Source of the DNA: Streptomyces sp. 840.1
GTDB lineage: Bacteria > Actinomycetota > Actinomycetes > Streptomycetales > Streptomycetaceae
DNA length: 64,000 nt
Direction of reading: 5' to 3'
NCBI RefSeq assembly: GCF_003751445.1
Contig: NZ_RJUU01000001.1
Coordinates: 4,531,001-4,595,000 of the forward strand
Positions within the stretch are counted from its first letter, which is position 1. Every line of letters starts with the position of its first letter. This document shows, piece after piece, positions 25,652 through 36,318 of the stretch. The translations under genes were made by a program, and so were the position numbers. Under the pieces are notes generated by a model. The model worked only from the letters and a program-made list of their open reading frames with translations, had not been told where the DNA came from and did not search any database.

Positions 25652-26409
25652 TAGATCCGCACGACGCAGTGAGCGAAGAGAATTCCGTCTCTTCGGGGGG
25701 CGGCGCCCACTTCTCCTTCACCGACAGGTGGGGAGGGGTGAGCGCCGCCCCGTATGCGGAGCTCAACCTCGGCGGCGCGGTCGGTGACGACCCCGCCGCC
25801 GTTCTCGCCAACCGGGAGCGCGCCGCCCGCGGTCGCGGGCTCGACCCGGCCCGGGTCGTCTGGATGAACCAGGTCCACGGCCGGGACGTAGCCGTGGTCG
25901 ACGGACCGTGGGGCGCCGCCGCCCGGATTCCCGCCGTGGACGCGGTGGTGACCGCGCGGCGCGGGCTCCCGCTCGCCGTCCTCACCGCGGACTGCACCCC
26001 CGTACTCCTCGCCGACCCGGTCGCCGCAATCGCCGCGGCGGCGCACGCCGGCCGCCCCGGCCTGGTCGCCGGAGTGGTGCCCGCCGCGGTCGGGGCCATG
26101 GTCCGGCTCGGCGCGGACCCCTCACGGATCGTCGCCCACACCGGGCCGGCCGTCTGCGGACGGTGTTACGAGGTCCCGGCCGCCATGCGGGACGAGGTCG
26201 CCGCGAGCGTCCCCGCCTCCTGGTCCGAGACCAGCTGGGGAACCCCGGCCGTGGATGTCACCGCCGGAGTCCATGCCCAGCTCGAAGCCCTCGGAATCAC
26301 GGACCGGCACAAGTCGCCCGTCTGCACGATCGAGTCCGGCGACCATTTCTCGTACCGACGCGACCGCACCACCGGGCGGCTCGCCGGATATGTCTGGCTG
26401 GACGGATAG
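25648..26409 (+). CDS. pgeF: Peptidoglycan editing factor PgeF (YfiH family)
   Basis: 253 residues from the GTG overlapping the ftsZ stop (GTGA). The YfiH/DUF152 fold is shown by [30 protein letters not shown] (His), [11 protein letters not shown] (Cys) and [11 protein letters not shown]. The usual HAGWRG metal-site motif reads HAGRPG here: the histidine is kept, the tryptophan is not. Family members hydrolyse L-Ser-containing UDP-MurNAc products and were earlier called laccase-like. It lies between ftsZ and yggS as in other actinobacteria. An N-terminal tail of 20 residues is acidic and probably disordered. Confidence 0.88.
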   Translation: MIDPHDAVSEENSVSSGGGAHFSFTDRWGGVSAAPYAELNLGGAVGDDPAAVLANRERAARGRGLDPARVVWMNQVHGRDVAVVDGPWGAAARIPAVDAVVTARRGLPLAVLTADCTPVLLADPVAAIAAAAHAGRPGLVAGVVPAAVGAMVRLGADPSRIVAHTGPAVCGRCYEVPAAMRDEVAASVPASWSETSWGTPAVDVTAGVHAQLEALGITDRHKSPVCTIESGDHFSYRRDRTTGRLAGYVWLDG

Positions 26410-26412
26410 GGC

Positions 26413-27141
26413 ATGACAGACCGTAAGGCTCAACTCGCAGCGAATCTCGCACAGGTGGAGGAACGCATCGCTTCCGCCTGCGCCACCGCCGGTCGCAAGC
26501 GGGAGGAGGTGACCCTCATCGTGGTCACCAAGACCTACCCCGCGAGCGATGTGCGGATCCTGCACGAACTCGGCGTGCGGCAGGTGGCGGAGAACCGCGA
26601 CCAGGACGCGGCCCCCAAGGCCGCCGCATGTGCGGATCTGTCCCTCACATGGCATTTTGTCGGCCAATTGCAGACGAATAAGGTTCGTTCTGTGGTGAGT
26701 TATGCCGATATCGTACAGTCGGTGGACCGGGCCAAGCTGGTGACGGCACTCTCCGCACCGGCCGCGCTCGACGCGCGCGACGGGCGTGAACTCGGGTGTC
26801 TCATCCAGGTCGCGCTCGACGCGGAGAGCGGTGAACGGGGCGAGCGGGGCGGCGTCGCCCCCGACGGCGTCGAGGAGTTGGCCGCCGCGATCGAATCGGC
26901 CCCGGGGCTGCGGCCTGCCGGTCTGATGACCGTCGCGCCGCTCGCCGGACCGTTCGCCGGTAGGCAACGGGCGGCGTTCGACCGGTTGATGGAAATCTCA
27001 TCCCGGCTGCGCGGGAACCATCCGGCTGCCACCATGGTCTCTGCAGGGATGAGTGCGGACCTCGAGGACGCGGTCGCGGCCGGAGCGACACATGTGCGCG
27101 TCGGTACTGCGGTACTCGGAGTCCGACCCGGGCTCGGGTAA
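26413..27141 (+). CDS. YggS-family pyridoxal phosphate homeostasis protein
   Basis: 242 residues, ATG 4 nt after the pgeF stop. It is a single-domain alanine-racemase-like TIM barrel. The PLP lysine is in the strand [15 protein letters not shown] (about Lys38). The conserved blocks [12 protein letters not shown] (about 78-89), SVDRAKL and [24 protein letters not shown] follow. It binds PLP and keeps its level; no enzyme activity is assigned. The usual NRVQE-like segment reads ENRDQDA. It belongs to the ftsZ-sepF gene string. Confidence 0.92.
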   Translation: MTDRKAQLAANLAQVEERIASACATAGRKREEVTLIVVTKTYPASDVRILHELGVRQVAENRDQDAAPKAAACADLSLTWHFVGQLQTNKVRSVVSYADIVQSVDRAKLVTALSAPAALDARDGRELGCLIQVALDAESGERGERGGVAPDGVEELAAAIESAPGLRPAGLMTVAPLAGPFAGRQRAAFDRLMEISSRLRGNHPAATMVSAGMSADLEDAVAAGATHVRVGTAVLGVRPGLG

Positions 27142-27266
27142 CGTCGCCAAGCAAGTCGGACCACAGCAGAAAATATGGTCATTACCGCCCACGGCGGATA
27201 GACCACAGTGGATCGCGGGCACTTGGTGACAGATGCCGATCCACCACAGAGCGGAGGACTCAGAGC

Positions 27267-27878
27267 ATGGCCGGCGCGATGCGCAAGATGGCGGTCTACC
27301 TCGGCCTCGTGGAGGACGATGGGTACGACGGTCCGGGGTTCGACCCCGACGACGAATTCGAACCCGAGCCGGAGCCCGAGCGGGACCGGCGCCGGCACCA
27401 GCCCGCGCATCAGGTGGAGCGGGAACGGGACGAACCGGTACGAGCGGTACAGCCTCCGGCGCAGCGGGAGCCGGTTCAGATCCCGGCCGAGCGAGAGCGA
27501 CCCGCCCGAATCGCCCCCGTGGCATCCATCACACCTGAACGCTCGAACTTGGAGAAGAACGCACCGGTGATCATGCCCAAGGTTGTGTCCGAGCGGGAGC
27601 CCTACCGCATCACCACGCTGCACCCCAGGACCTACAACGAGGCCCGTACCATCGGGGAACACTTCCGTGAGGGCACTCCGGTGATCATGAATCTCACGGA
27701 GATGGACGACACGGACGCGAAGCGACTTGTCGACTTTGCCGCGGGACTCGTCTTCGGTCTCCATGGCAGCATTGAGCGAGTGACGCAGAAGGTCTTTCTG
27801 TTGTCGCCTGCTAACGTCGATGTCACGGCGGAGGACAAGGCCCGCATTGCAGAGGGCGGATTCTTCAACCAGAGCTGA
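27267..27878 (+). CDS. sepF: Cell division protein SepF
   Basis: 203 residues, ATG at 27267 with GCGGAGGACTC upstream. The N-terminal amphipathic membrane-binding helix is [17 protein letters not shown]. An acidic, Pro/Arg-rich linker (about 20-95) follows. The SepF core lies at about 105-190: [53 protein letters not shown] and [11 protein letters not shown]. SepF polymerises, binds the FtsZ C-terminal peptide and anchors the Z-ring. The 125-nt gap before it may hold a promoter (a TATGGT at about 27173 could be a -10) without a clear -35. Confidence 0.95.
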   Translation: MAGAMRKMAVYLGLVEDDGYDGPGFDPDDEFEPEPEPERDRRRHQPAHQVERERDEPVRAVQPPAQREPVQIPAERERPARIAPVASITPERSNLEKNAPVIMPKVVSEREPYRITTLHPRTYNEARTIGEHFREGTPVIMNLTEMDDTDAKRLVDFAAGLVFGLHGSIERVTQKVFLLSPANVDVTAEDKARIAEGGFFNQS

Positions 27879-27949
27879 GAACACGACACCGGGAACAACC
27901 CGGCCGAGAGGCCGGAGCTACGAGAGCCAGGGGAGAGGGAAGCGCGAGG

Positions 27950-28234
27950 ATGGGCGTCGCTCAAAGTGTTGTCTACATCGCGTTGATGTGTTTCCTCATC
28001 GTGCTGATCTTCCGGCTGGTCATGGACTACGTCTTCCAGTTCGCACGTTCATGGCAGCCGGGGAAGCCGATGGTGGTCGTCCTTGAGGCCACTTACACGG
28101 TCACTGACCCACCACTCAAGCTCCTGCGGCGGTTCATTCCGCCGCTGCGTCTCGGGGGCGTGGCACTCGACCTGTCCTTCTTCGTTCTGATGATCATCGT
28201 TTCCATCCTGATCAGCGTCGTGATCAGGTTGTGA
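27950..28234 (+). CDS. YggT-family membrane protein
   Basis: 94 residues, ATG with GGGAGAGGGAAGC upstream. Two hydrophobic stretches (about 5-30 and 70-94) flank a loop with TDPPLKLLRRFIPPLRLGGVALDLS, which is the YggT signature. Family members lie between sepF and divIVA in Gram-positives and are linked to osmotic stress or division in some species, without a defined activity. It is preceded by 71 nt and followed by 49 nt, so it is probably part of the sepF-divIVA transcript. Confidence 0.9.
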   Translation: MGVAQSVVYIALMCFLIVLIFRLVMDYVFQFARSWQPGKPMVVVLEATYTVTDPPLKLLRRFIPPLRLGGVALDLSFFVLMIIVSILISVVIRL

Positions 28235-28283
28235 GCGATACGGTCTTGCCGACTGCCGACGACTACGTAGAGGTGAAGAAGAG

Positions 28284-29426
28284 ATGCCGCTGACCCCCGA
28301 GGACGTGCGGAACAAGCAGTTCACGACGGTCCGCCTCCGAGAAGGCTATGACGAGGACGAGGTTGACGCCTTCCTTGACGAGGTCGAATCGGAGCTGACC
28401 CGCCTGCTCCGTGAGAACGAGGACCTGCGCGCCAAGCTGGCCGCCGCCACGCGTGCCGCCGCGCAGAACCAGCAGCAGCAAGGCATGCGCAAGCCGGAGC
28501 AGCAGGACCGGCCCGGCGCACCGGTGCCGGCCGCCATATCTGGTCCGCCGGTCCAGCAGCAGCAGCCTCCGCAGATGGGTCCGCCCCAGCTGCCCGGTGG
28601 CGCTCCGCAGCTGCCCGCCGGTCCCAGCGGCCACGGACCCCAGGGTCAGCACGGCCCCGGTCCGCAGGGCCAGCACGGCCCCGGCCCGATGCAGGGCGGT
28701 CCCATGGGTGGCCCGATGGGCGGTCCCATGGGCGGTCACAACCCCCAGCAGCAGATGCAGCAGATGCAGCAGCAGCCGCCGCAGATGCAGCAGCAGCAGG
28801 GCCCCGGCGGCGACAGCGCCGCCCGTGTCCTCTCCCTGGCGCAGCAGACCGCCGACCAGGCGATCGCGGAGGCCCGTTCCGAGGCCAACAAGATCGTCGG
28901 CGAGGCGCGCAGCCGTGCCGAGGGCCTGGAGCGCGACGCACGTGCCAAGGCGGACGCCCTGGAGCGGGACGCGCAGGAGAAGCACCGCGTGGCGATGGGC
29001 TCCCTGGAGTCGGCCCGCGCGACGCTTGAGCGCAAGGTCGAGGACCTGCGCGGCTTCGAGCGCGAGTACCGCACGCGTCTGAAGTCCTACCTGGAGAGCC
29101 AGCTGCGTCAGCTGGAGACCCAGGCGGACGACTCGCTCGCCCCGCCGCGGACCCCGGCGACCGCTTCGCTGCCGCCGTCGCCCTCGCTGGCTCCGGCCGG
29201 TGCGGGCGCCATGGGCCACACCATGGGCGGCAACCACGGCGGTCACGGCGGCCCGCAGATGGGCGGCAACCCGTCCATGGGCGGTGCGCCCTCGTACGGT
29301 GGCCAGCAGCAGATGTCACCGGCGATGACCCAGCCGATGGCGCCGGTGCGGCCGCAGGCGCCGCAGCCGATGCAGCAGGCGCCCTCGCCGATGCGCGGGT
29401 TCCTCATCGACGAGGACGACAACTGA
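28284..29426 (+). CDS. divIVA: DivIVA polar growth protein
   Basis: 380 residues, ATG at 28284. The conserved lipid-binding N-terminus is PLTPEDVRNKQFTTVRLREGYDEDEVDAFLDEVE, then a first coiled coil (about 30-65). A Gln/Pro/Gly/Met low-complexity insert (about 70-180) holds repeats of GPQGQHGP and GGPM and a poly-Gln/Met stretch. The second coiled coil (about 180-290) reads SLAQQTADQAIAEARSEANKIVGEA. A Gly/Pro/Met-rich tail ends FLIDEDDN. DivIVA marks hyphal tips and recruits the polarisome; it is essential in Streptomyces. It ends the dcw-linked block at a strong terminator. Confidence 0.96.
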   Translation: MPLTPEDVRNKQFTTVRLREGYDEDEVDAFLDEVESELTRLLRENEDLRAKLAAATRAAAQNQQQQGMRKPEQQDRPGAPVPAAISGPPVQQQQPPQMGPPQLPGGAPQLPAGPSGHGPQGQHGPGPQGQHGPGPMQGGPMGGPMGGPMGGHNPQQQMQQMQQQPPQMQQQQGPGGDSAARVLSLAQQTADQAIAEARSEANKIVGEARSRAEGLERDARAKADALERDAQEKHRVAMGSLESARATLERKVEDLRGFEREYRTRLKSYLESQLRQLETQADDSLAPPRTPATASLPPSPSLAPAGAGAMGHTMGGNHGGHGGPQMGGNPSMGGAPSYGGQQQMSPAMTQPMAPVRPQAPQPMQQAPSPMRGFLIDEDDN

Positions 29427-29467
29427 GCGGCTGTCGCGCGCTGAGCGCGTAGCCGTCGGCAGGCTGA

Positions 29468-29507
29468 GGGCCGGGCCCCGGGGATTTCCCCGGGGCCCGG
29501 CCCTTTT
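29468..29507 (+). terminator. Terminator of divIVA
   Basis: A perfect 16-bp GC stem (29468-29483 with 29488-29503) has an ATTT loop and is followed by TTTT. It starts 41 nt after the divIVA stop. This is the clearest intrinsic terminator in the window. Confidence 0.9.
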
Positions 29508-29527
29508 CCGTACCGGGCCGTCCGTAC

Positions 29528-29577
29528 CCGGGGGCTCAGCCCCCGGACCTCCGCGCCTCAATCGCCGGCGGGGCCGG
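29528..29577. repeat. Copy of a dispersed Streptomyces intergenic repeat
   Basis: The segment holds ccgggggctcagcccccgg (8-bp stem, 3-nt loop), then cgcctcaatcgccggcgggg. I recall this combination as a common scattered sequence between genes in Streptomyces genomes. It lies between the divIVA and ileS terminators. Identity needs a search. Confidence 0.5.
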
Positions 29578-29619
29578 AATGCGGGCTGAGCGCCCGGGGT
29601 ACGGAGCCGGGTACGCGAA

Positions 29620-29649
29620 GGGCCCGGCCGGAGCGGTCCGGCCGGGCCC
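29620..29649 (-). terminator. Terminator of ileS
   Basis: Perfect 13-bp arms (29620-29632 and 29637-29649) with a GCGG loop, 15 nt beyond the ileS stop on the minus strand; the flanks aag/ctt extend it. Confidence 0.75.
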
Positions 29650-29663
29650 CTTCGTCGGGAGGG

Positions 29664-32810
<3,147 letters not shown>

Positions 32811-33060
32811 GTGCGGGCTTCCTCCGGCGGACGTGTTCCACTTCCGTCGGAGGGACGAGAACCGGTCGGGTTCCCGCGGTACCACCCTCCTTGGCCCCGG
32901 GCTGGTGCCCGTGGCCCCCTCATTAGGGGTGCGAAGCCGGTTCTACTCGCCTTGCGTCCGTGGGCGCGGCCCACTGTCCGAGGCTTTCCTCCGGCGGCTC
33001 CGGGTGATCTTCACGACGCGCTCGCCCCCGGGCTCCCACCGTCCCCGGGTCGCTCCTGGC
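32811..33060 (-). ncRNA. Ile T-box riboswitch (translational type)
   Basis: The minus strand carries the T-box AGGGTGGTACCGCGGG at 32888-32873. Its TGGT would pair with the ACCA end of tRNA-Ile. An ATC (Ile) specifier sits at 33008-33006 in GTGAAGATCACC, a loop of a short Stem I. A hairpin GTGGG-CCGCG-CCCAC and others follow. The ileS ribosome site GGAGG (32825-32821) is paired in an 11-bp stem with one mismatch (32821-32831 with 32843-32853). The same CCCTCC (32854-32849) can pair instead with the AGGG of the T-box. So uncharged tRNA would free the ribosome site. There is no T-run, so control is translational. A TACACT at 33110-33105 could be the -10. Upstream to 33300 I see nothing else. 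Confidence 0.9.
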
Positions 33061-33307
33061 TGCGTACGACGCTACTCGTCCCATCCACGCCTCTCGCTGC
33101 GGCCAGTGTACGGGGCCCGGGACGCATGGGCCGACCGGTTTACCGGCGGGCTCCGGCGTGACCCGAATGGCCAGACGCGGCGCGCGGGGTCCCGGCGGCT
33201 CCCGGCGGGGGAGGCGGGGACGGATTACCCGGCGGGGAGCTGGGCACAACGGATTGAGGCGGGCTGTGATCCGGACACGGGGAGGGGCGAACCGGCGGCG
33301 TGCCCCG

Positions 33308-33336
33308 TTGCCGCGGGGCTGGGGTCGACTTATCGT
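33308..33336 (+). promoter_or_regulatory. Promoter candidate for the DksA-like gene
   Basis: TTGCCG and TATCGT are 17 nt apart, giving a start near 33343 and a leader of about 43 nt to the ATG at 33386. Confidence 0.5.
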
Positions 33337-33385
33337 CCCAGCACGACTCGCGAGCAAGATCACAATGTGTGAAGGGGCCGCGGCC

Positions 33386-34147
33386 ATGGTGGCGAAGAAG
33401 ACCGCCGCAAAGAAGACGGCGTCAGCGCGATCCACGGGCGCGGCGGCCGGGGAGAAGGCGGCGGAGGCCGAGGAGAAGGCCACGAAGAAGGCTGCCGAGA
33501 AGGCGGCGCCCAGAAAATCGGCGACCAAGAAGGCGGCGGCGAAGAAGGCCGCTCCGAAGAAGGCCACGGCTGCGAAGACCGTGGCCGAGAAGGCTTCGAA
33601 GAAGGCCGCCGCTGCGGCCACCGGGGCGGCCGAGGCCGCCGAGCAGACGGGAGCCCACAGGGTGGTAGCCAAGAAGAGCGCGGCCAGGACCCGGACCGCC
33701 GGACGGAGCACGGCACCCGTGCCGCCGGCCCGTGCCGCCGCGACCACGCCGGGGGAGCTGGCCGTACGGCCGGGCGAGGACCCCTGGACGCAGGAGGAGG
33801 TCTCGGCCGCCCGGTCCGAGCTGACCGGCGAGATCGCCCGGCTGCGCACCGAGCTGGAGACCTCGGGCGCGGCGCTGGCCGGGCTGATGCGGGACTCGGG
33901 CGACGGGGCGGGTGACGACGAGGCGGACACCGGCACCAAGAACATCACCCGCGAGCACGAGATGTCGCTCGCCGCGCACGCCCAGGAGACGCTGGAGCAG
34001 ACCGAGCGCGCGCTGGCCCGGCTCGACGCCGGGACGTACGGGCTCTGCGAGATCTGCGGCAATCCGATCGGCAAGGCGCGGATGCAGGCGTTCCCCCGGG
34101 CCACGCTGTGTGTCGAGGACAAACAGAAGCAGGAGCGGCGAGGCTGA
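33386..34147 (+). CDS. TraR/DksA-like protein with histone H1-like N-terminus
   Basis: 253 residues from the ATG at 33386 (GAAGGGG upstream); an ATG at 33365 would add seven residues. The first 120 residues are Lys/Ala-rich, with KKAAP, KKTA and KKA repeats like the tail of histone H1, so they probably bind DNA. The second half is the DksA/TraR unit: a coiled coil (about 140-205) with TREHEMSLAAHAQETLEQTERALARLDAG, then a zinc-ribbon CEICGNPIGKARMQAFPRA. It has Cys221, Cys224 and Cys242, but the expected fourth Cys is Asp245. DksA-type proteins bind RNA polymerase in the stringent response. Whether it acts so, or as a chromatin-like protein, cannot be told. Codon use is normal. Confidence 0.85.
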   Translation: MVAKKTAAKKTASARSTGAAAGEKAAEAEEKATKKAAEKAAPRKSATKKAAAKKAAPKKATAAKTVAEKASKKAAAAATGAAEAAEQTGAHRVVAKKSAARTRTAGRSTAPVPPARAAATTPGELAVRPGEDPWTQEEVSAARSELTGEIARLRTELETSGAALAGLMRDSGDGAGDDEADTGTKNITREHEMSLAAHAQETLEQTERALARLDAGTYGLCEICGNPIGKARMQAFPRATLCVEDKQKQERRG

Positions 34148-34204
34148 TCCCCGCCGCCGTGTCGTACCCTCGTCCTCAGTCGGGAACTAGGTTGAGGGAC
34201 TCAC

Positions 34205-34864
34205 GTGGCAGAGGCGGAGAGCATCATCGGTACGCCGGACATCCCTGAGGCTGAGGGACACGAAGGAGCCGAGCCGGAGCGTGGCGAGGGAGCCGGTTCC
34301 CCGGACGGGCGGGCGGTGGATCCCACCGCCGCCGAGGACGGGGACGGCGAGGCGGTGGTCGACCGTTCGGCGGCCACCCGCCGGCGCCGGATCATCCTGC
34401 TCTTCTGCGTCGCGGTCCTCGCGTACCTGCTCGACCTGGGCAGCAAGATGCTCGTGGTGGCGAAGCTGGAGCACCAGGAGCCGGTCGAGATCTTCGGCAG
34501 CTGGCTCAGGCTCGACGCGATCCGCAACGCGGGCGCCGCGTTCGGGCTCGGCGAGGCCTTCACGATCATCTTCACGATCATCGCGGCGACCGTCATCGTG
34601 GTGATCGCCCGCCTGGCGCGCAAGCTCTACAGCCTGCCGTGGGCCATCGCGCTCGGGCTGCTGCTCGGCGGTGCGCTGGGCAACCTCACCGACCGCATCT
34701 TCCGTGCGCCGGGTGTCTTCGAGGGCGCGGTGGTGGACTTCATCGCCCCCGCGCACTTCGCCGTCTTCAACCTGGCGGACTCCGCGATCGTCTGCGGCGG
34801 CATCCTGATCGTGATCCTTTCCTTCAAGGGCCTGGACCCCGACGGCACCGTGCACAAGGACTAG
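34205..34864 (+). CDS. lspA: Lipoprotein signal peptidase (signal peptidase II)
   Basis: 219 residues from a GTG with GAGGGA upstream. The first 60 residues form an acidic Glu/Gly/Asp tail not found in E. coli LspA (164 residues). Four membrane helices follow, beginning [22 protein letters not shown]. The catalytic aspartates are visible in the two family motifs: NLTDR (Asp163) and FNLADSAI (Asp192); the GAAFGLG segment precedes them. It cleaves signal peptides of lipid-modified prolipoproteins in the membrane. It is followed by rluD after 23 nt. Confidence 0.93.
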   Translation: MAEAESIIGTPDIPEAEGHEGAEPERGEGAGSPDGRAVDPTAAEDGDGEAVVDRSAATRRRRIILLFCVAVLAYLLDLGSKMLVVAKLEHQEPVEIFGSWLRLDAIRNAGAAFGLGEAFTIIFTIIAATVIVVIARLARKLYSLPWAIALGLLLGGALGNLTDRIFRAPGVFEGAVVDFIAPAHFAVFNLADSAIVCGGILIVILSFKGLDPDGTVHKD

Positions 34865-34887
34865 GGCGCGCAAGGCATACTCGACAG

Positions 34888-35829
34888 GTGAGTACGCATC
34901 CCGAGATCCGAACCCTGCCCGTACCCGACGGCCTGGAAGGCGAGCGTGTCGACGCCGCCATTTCCCGCATGTTCGGTTTCTCCCGCACCAAGGCCGCAGA
35001 ACTGGCCGCCGCCGGGAAGGTGCAGGTGGACGGTTCGGTGGCCGGGAAGTCCGAGCGGGTGCACGGCGGGGCCTGGCTGGAGGTCGAGATGCCGCAAGCG
35101 CCCGCGCCGGTGCAGATCGTCGCCGAGCCGGTCGAGGGCATGGAGATCGTCCACGACGACGACGACATCGTCGTGATCATGAAGCCGGTCGGTGTCGCCG
35201 CGCACCCGAGCCCCGGCTGGACCGGCACCACCGTCATCGGCGGCCTCGCCGCGGCCGGGTACCGGATCTCCACCTCGGGCGCCGCCGAGCGCCAGGGCAT
35301 CGTGCACCGGCTCGACGTCGGCACCTCGGGGCTGATGGTCGTCGCCAAGTCCGAGCGGGCCTACACGCTGCTGAAGGCCCAGTTCCGCGACCGGATCGTC
35401 GACAAGAAGTACCACGCGCTGGTCCAGGGCCACCCGGACCCGATGAGCGGCACCATCGACGCCCCCATCGGGCGCCACCCCACCCACGACTACAAGTGGG
35501 CGGTCGTCGCCGAGGGCAAGCCCTCGGTCACGCACTACGACCTGATCGAGGCGTACCGCGCCGCCAGCCTCCTGGACATCAAGCTGGAGACCGGCCGTAC
35601 GCACCAGATCCGGGTGCACATGTCCGCCCACCGCCACCCCTGCGTCGGTGACCTCACCTATGGCGCCGACCCGACGATGGCCAAGCGGCTGGGGCTGACC
35701 CGGCAGTGGCTGCACGCCGTCCGGCTCGGCTTCGAGCACCCCTCGGACGGCCGCTGGGTGGAGTTCTCCAGCACCTACCCGGACGACCTCCAGCAGGCCC
35801 TGGACCGGATCGCGGCGGAGAGCGAATGA
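34888..35829 (+). CDS. RluD-type pseudouridine synthase
   Basis: 313 residues from a GTG. An S4 RNA-binding domain (about 1-85) contains [30 protein letters not shown]. The catalytic domain has [16 protein letters not shown] with Asp143 as the nucleophile, then [36 protein letters not shown] and [12 protein letters not shown]. It converts uridine to pseudouridine, probably in 23S rRNA. A CATACT six nt before the GTG suggests a leaderless message. Its stop overlaps the GNAT gene by ATGA. The lspA-rluD pairing is common in bacteria. Confidence 0.93.
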   Translation: MSTHPEIRTLPVPDGLEGERVDAAISRMFGFSRTKAAELAAAGKVQVDGSVAGKSERVHGGAWLEVEMPQAPAPVQIVAEPVEGMEIVHDDDDIVVIMKPVGVAAHPSPGWTGTTVIGGLAAAGYRISTSGAAERQGIVHRLDVGTSGLMVVAKSERAYTLLKAQFRDRIVDKKYHALVQGHPDPMSGTIDAPIGRHPTHDYKWAVVAEGKPSVTHYDLIEAYRAASLLDIKLETGRTHQIRVHMSAHRHPCVGDLTYGADPTMAKRLGLTRQWLHAVRLGFEHPSDGRWVEFSSTYPDDLQQALDRIAAESE

Positions 35830-36296
35830 TCGCCTTCACCACCCGCACCGTCACCGGTGAGCAGGACCGCGCCGCCTGCTTCCAGGTCCGCAAGGACGTC
35901 TTCGTCGGCGAGCAGAACGTGCCCGAGGAGATCGAGTACGACGCCTACGACGCGGACGCGGTGCACGTCATCGCTGTAGCGGCGGACGGTACGGCGCTGG
36001 GCACCGGACGGCTGCTGCACGGCCCCGGCACGGAGGCGAAGACCGGCGGCGACCTCACGGTCGGCTCGCTCGGCCGGCTCGCGGTGACCAGCGGGGCGCG
36101 CGGCCTCGGGGTCGGCGCCGCGCTGGTGCGGGCCATCGAGGACGCCGGCCGTGAGCTGGGCCTGGCCGCTGTCGACCTGCACGCCCAGACCCACGCGCTC
36201 GGCTTCTACGAGCGGCTCGGCTACGTCGCGTACGGCCCCGAGTTCCCGGACGCCGGCATCGCGCACCGGGCGATGCGCCGCACGCTGAACGGCTGA
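35826..36296 (+). CDS. GNAT family N-acetyltransferase
   Basis: 156 residues from the ATG overlapping the rluD stop. The fold is recognisable: [36 protein letters not shown], then the acetyl-CoA loop [17 protein letters not shown] (about 98-114), [18 protein letters not shown] and GIAHRAMRR at the end, in the ElaA-like style. The acceptor is unknown. It is coupled to the RluD-type gene and converges on the GH95-like gene 22 nt on, without a clear terminator between. Confidence 0.88.
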   Translation: MIAFTTRTVTGEQDRAACFQVRKDVFVGEQNVPEEIEYDAYDADAVHVIAVAADGTALGTGRLLHGPGTEAKTGGDLTVGSLGRLAVTSGARGLGVGAALVRAIEDAGRELGLAAVDLHAQTHALGFYERLGYVAYGPEFPDAGIAHRAMRRTLNG

Positions 36297-36318
36297 GTCC
36301 GCCGGCCACCGCGCCCGG

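Noticed and set aside
32986..33385. A protein gene between ileS and the DksA-like gene
   Set aside because: The segment is T-box leader and promoter DNA; plus-strand frames here lack starts with ribosome sites and show no domain.
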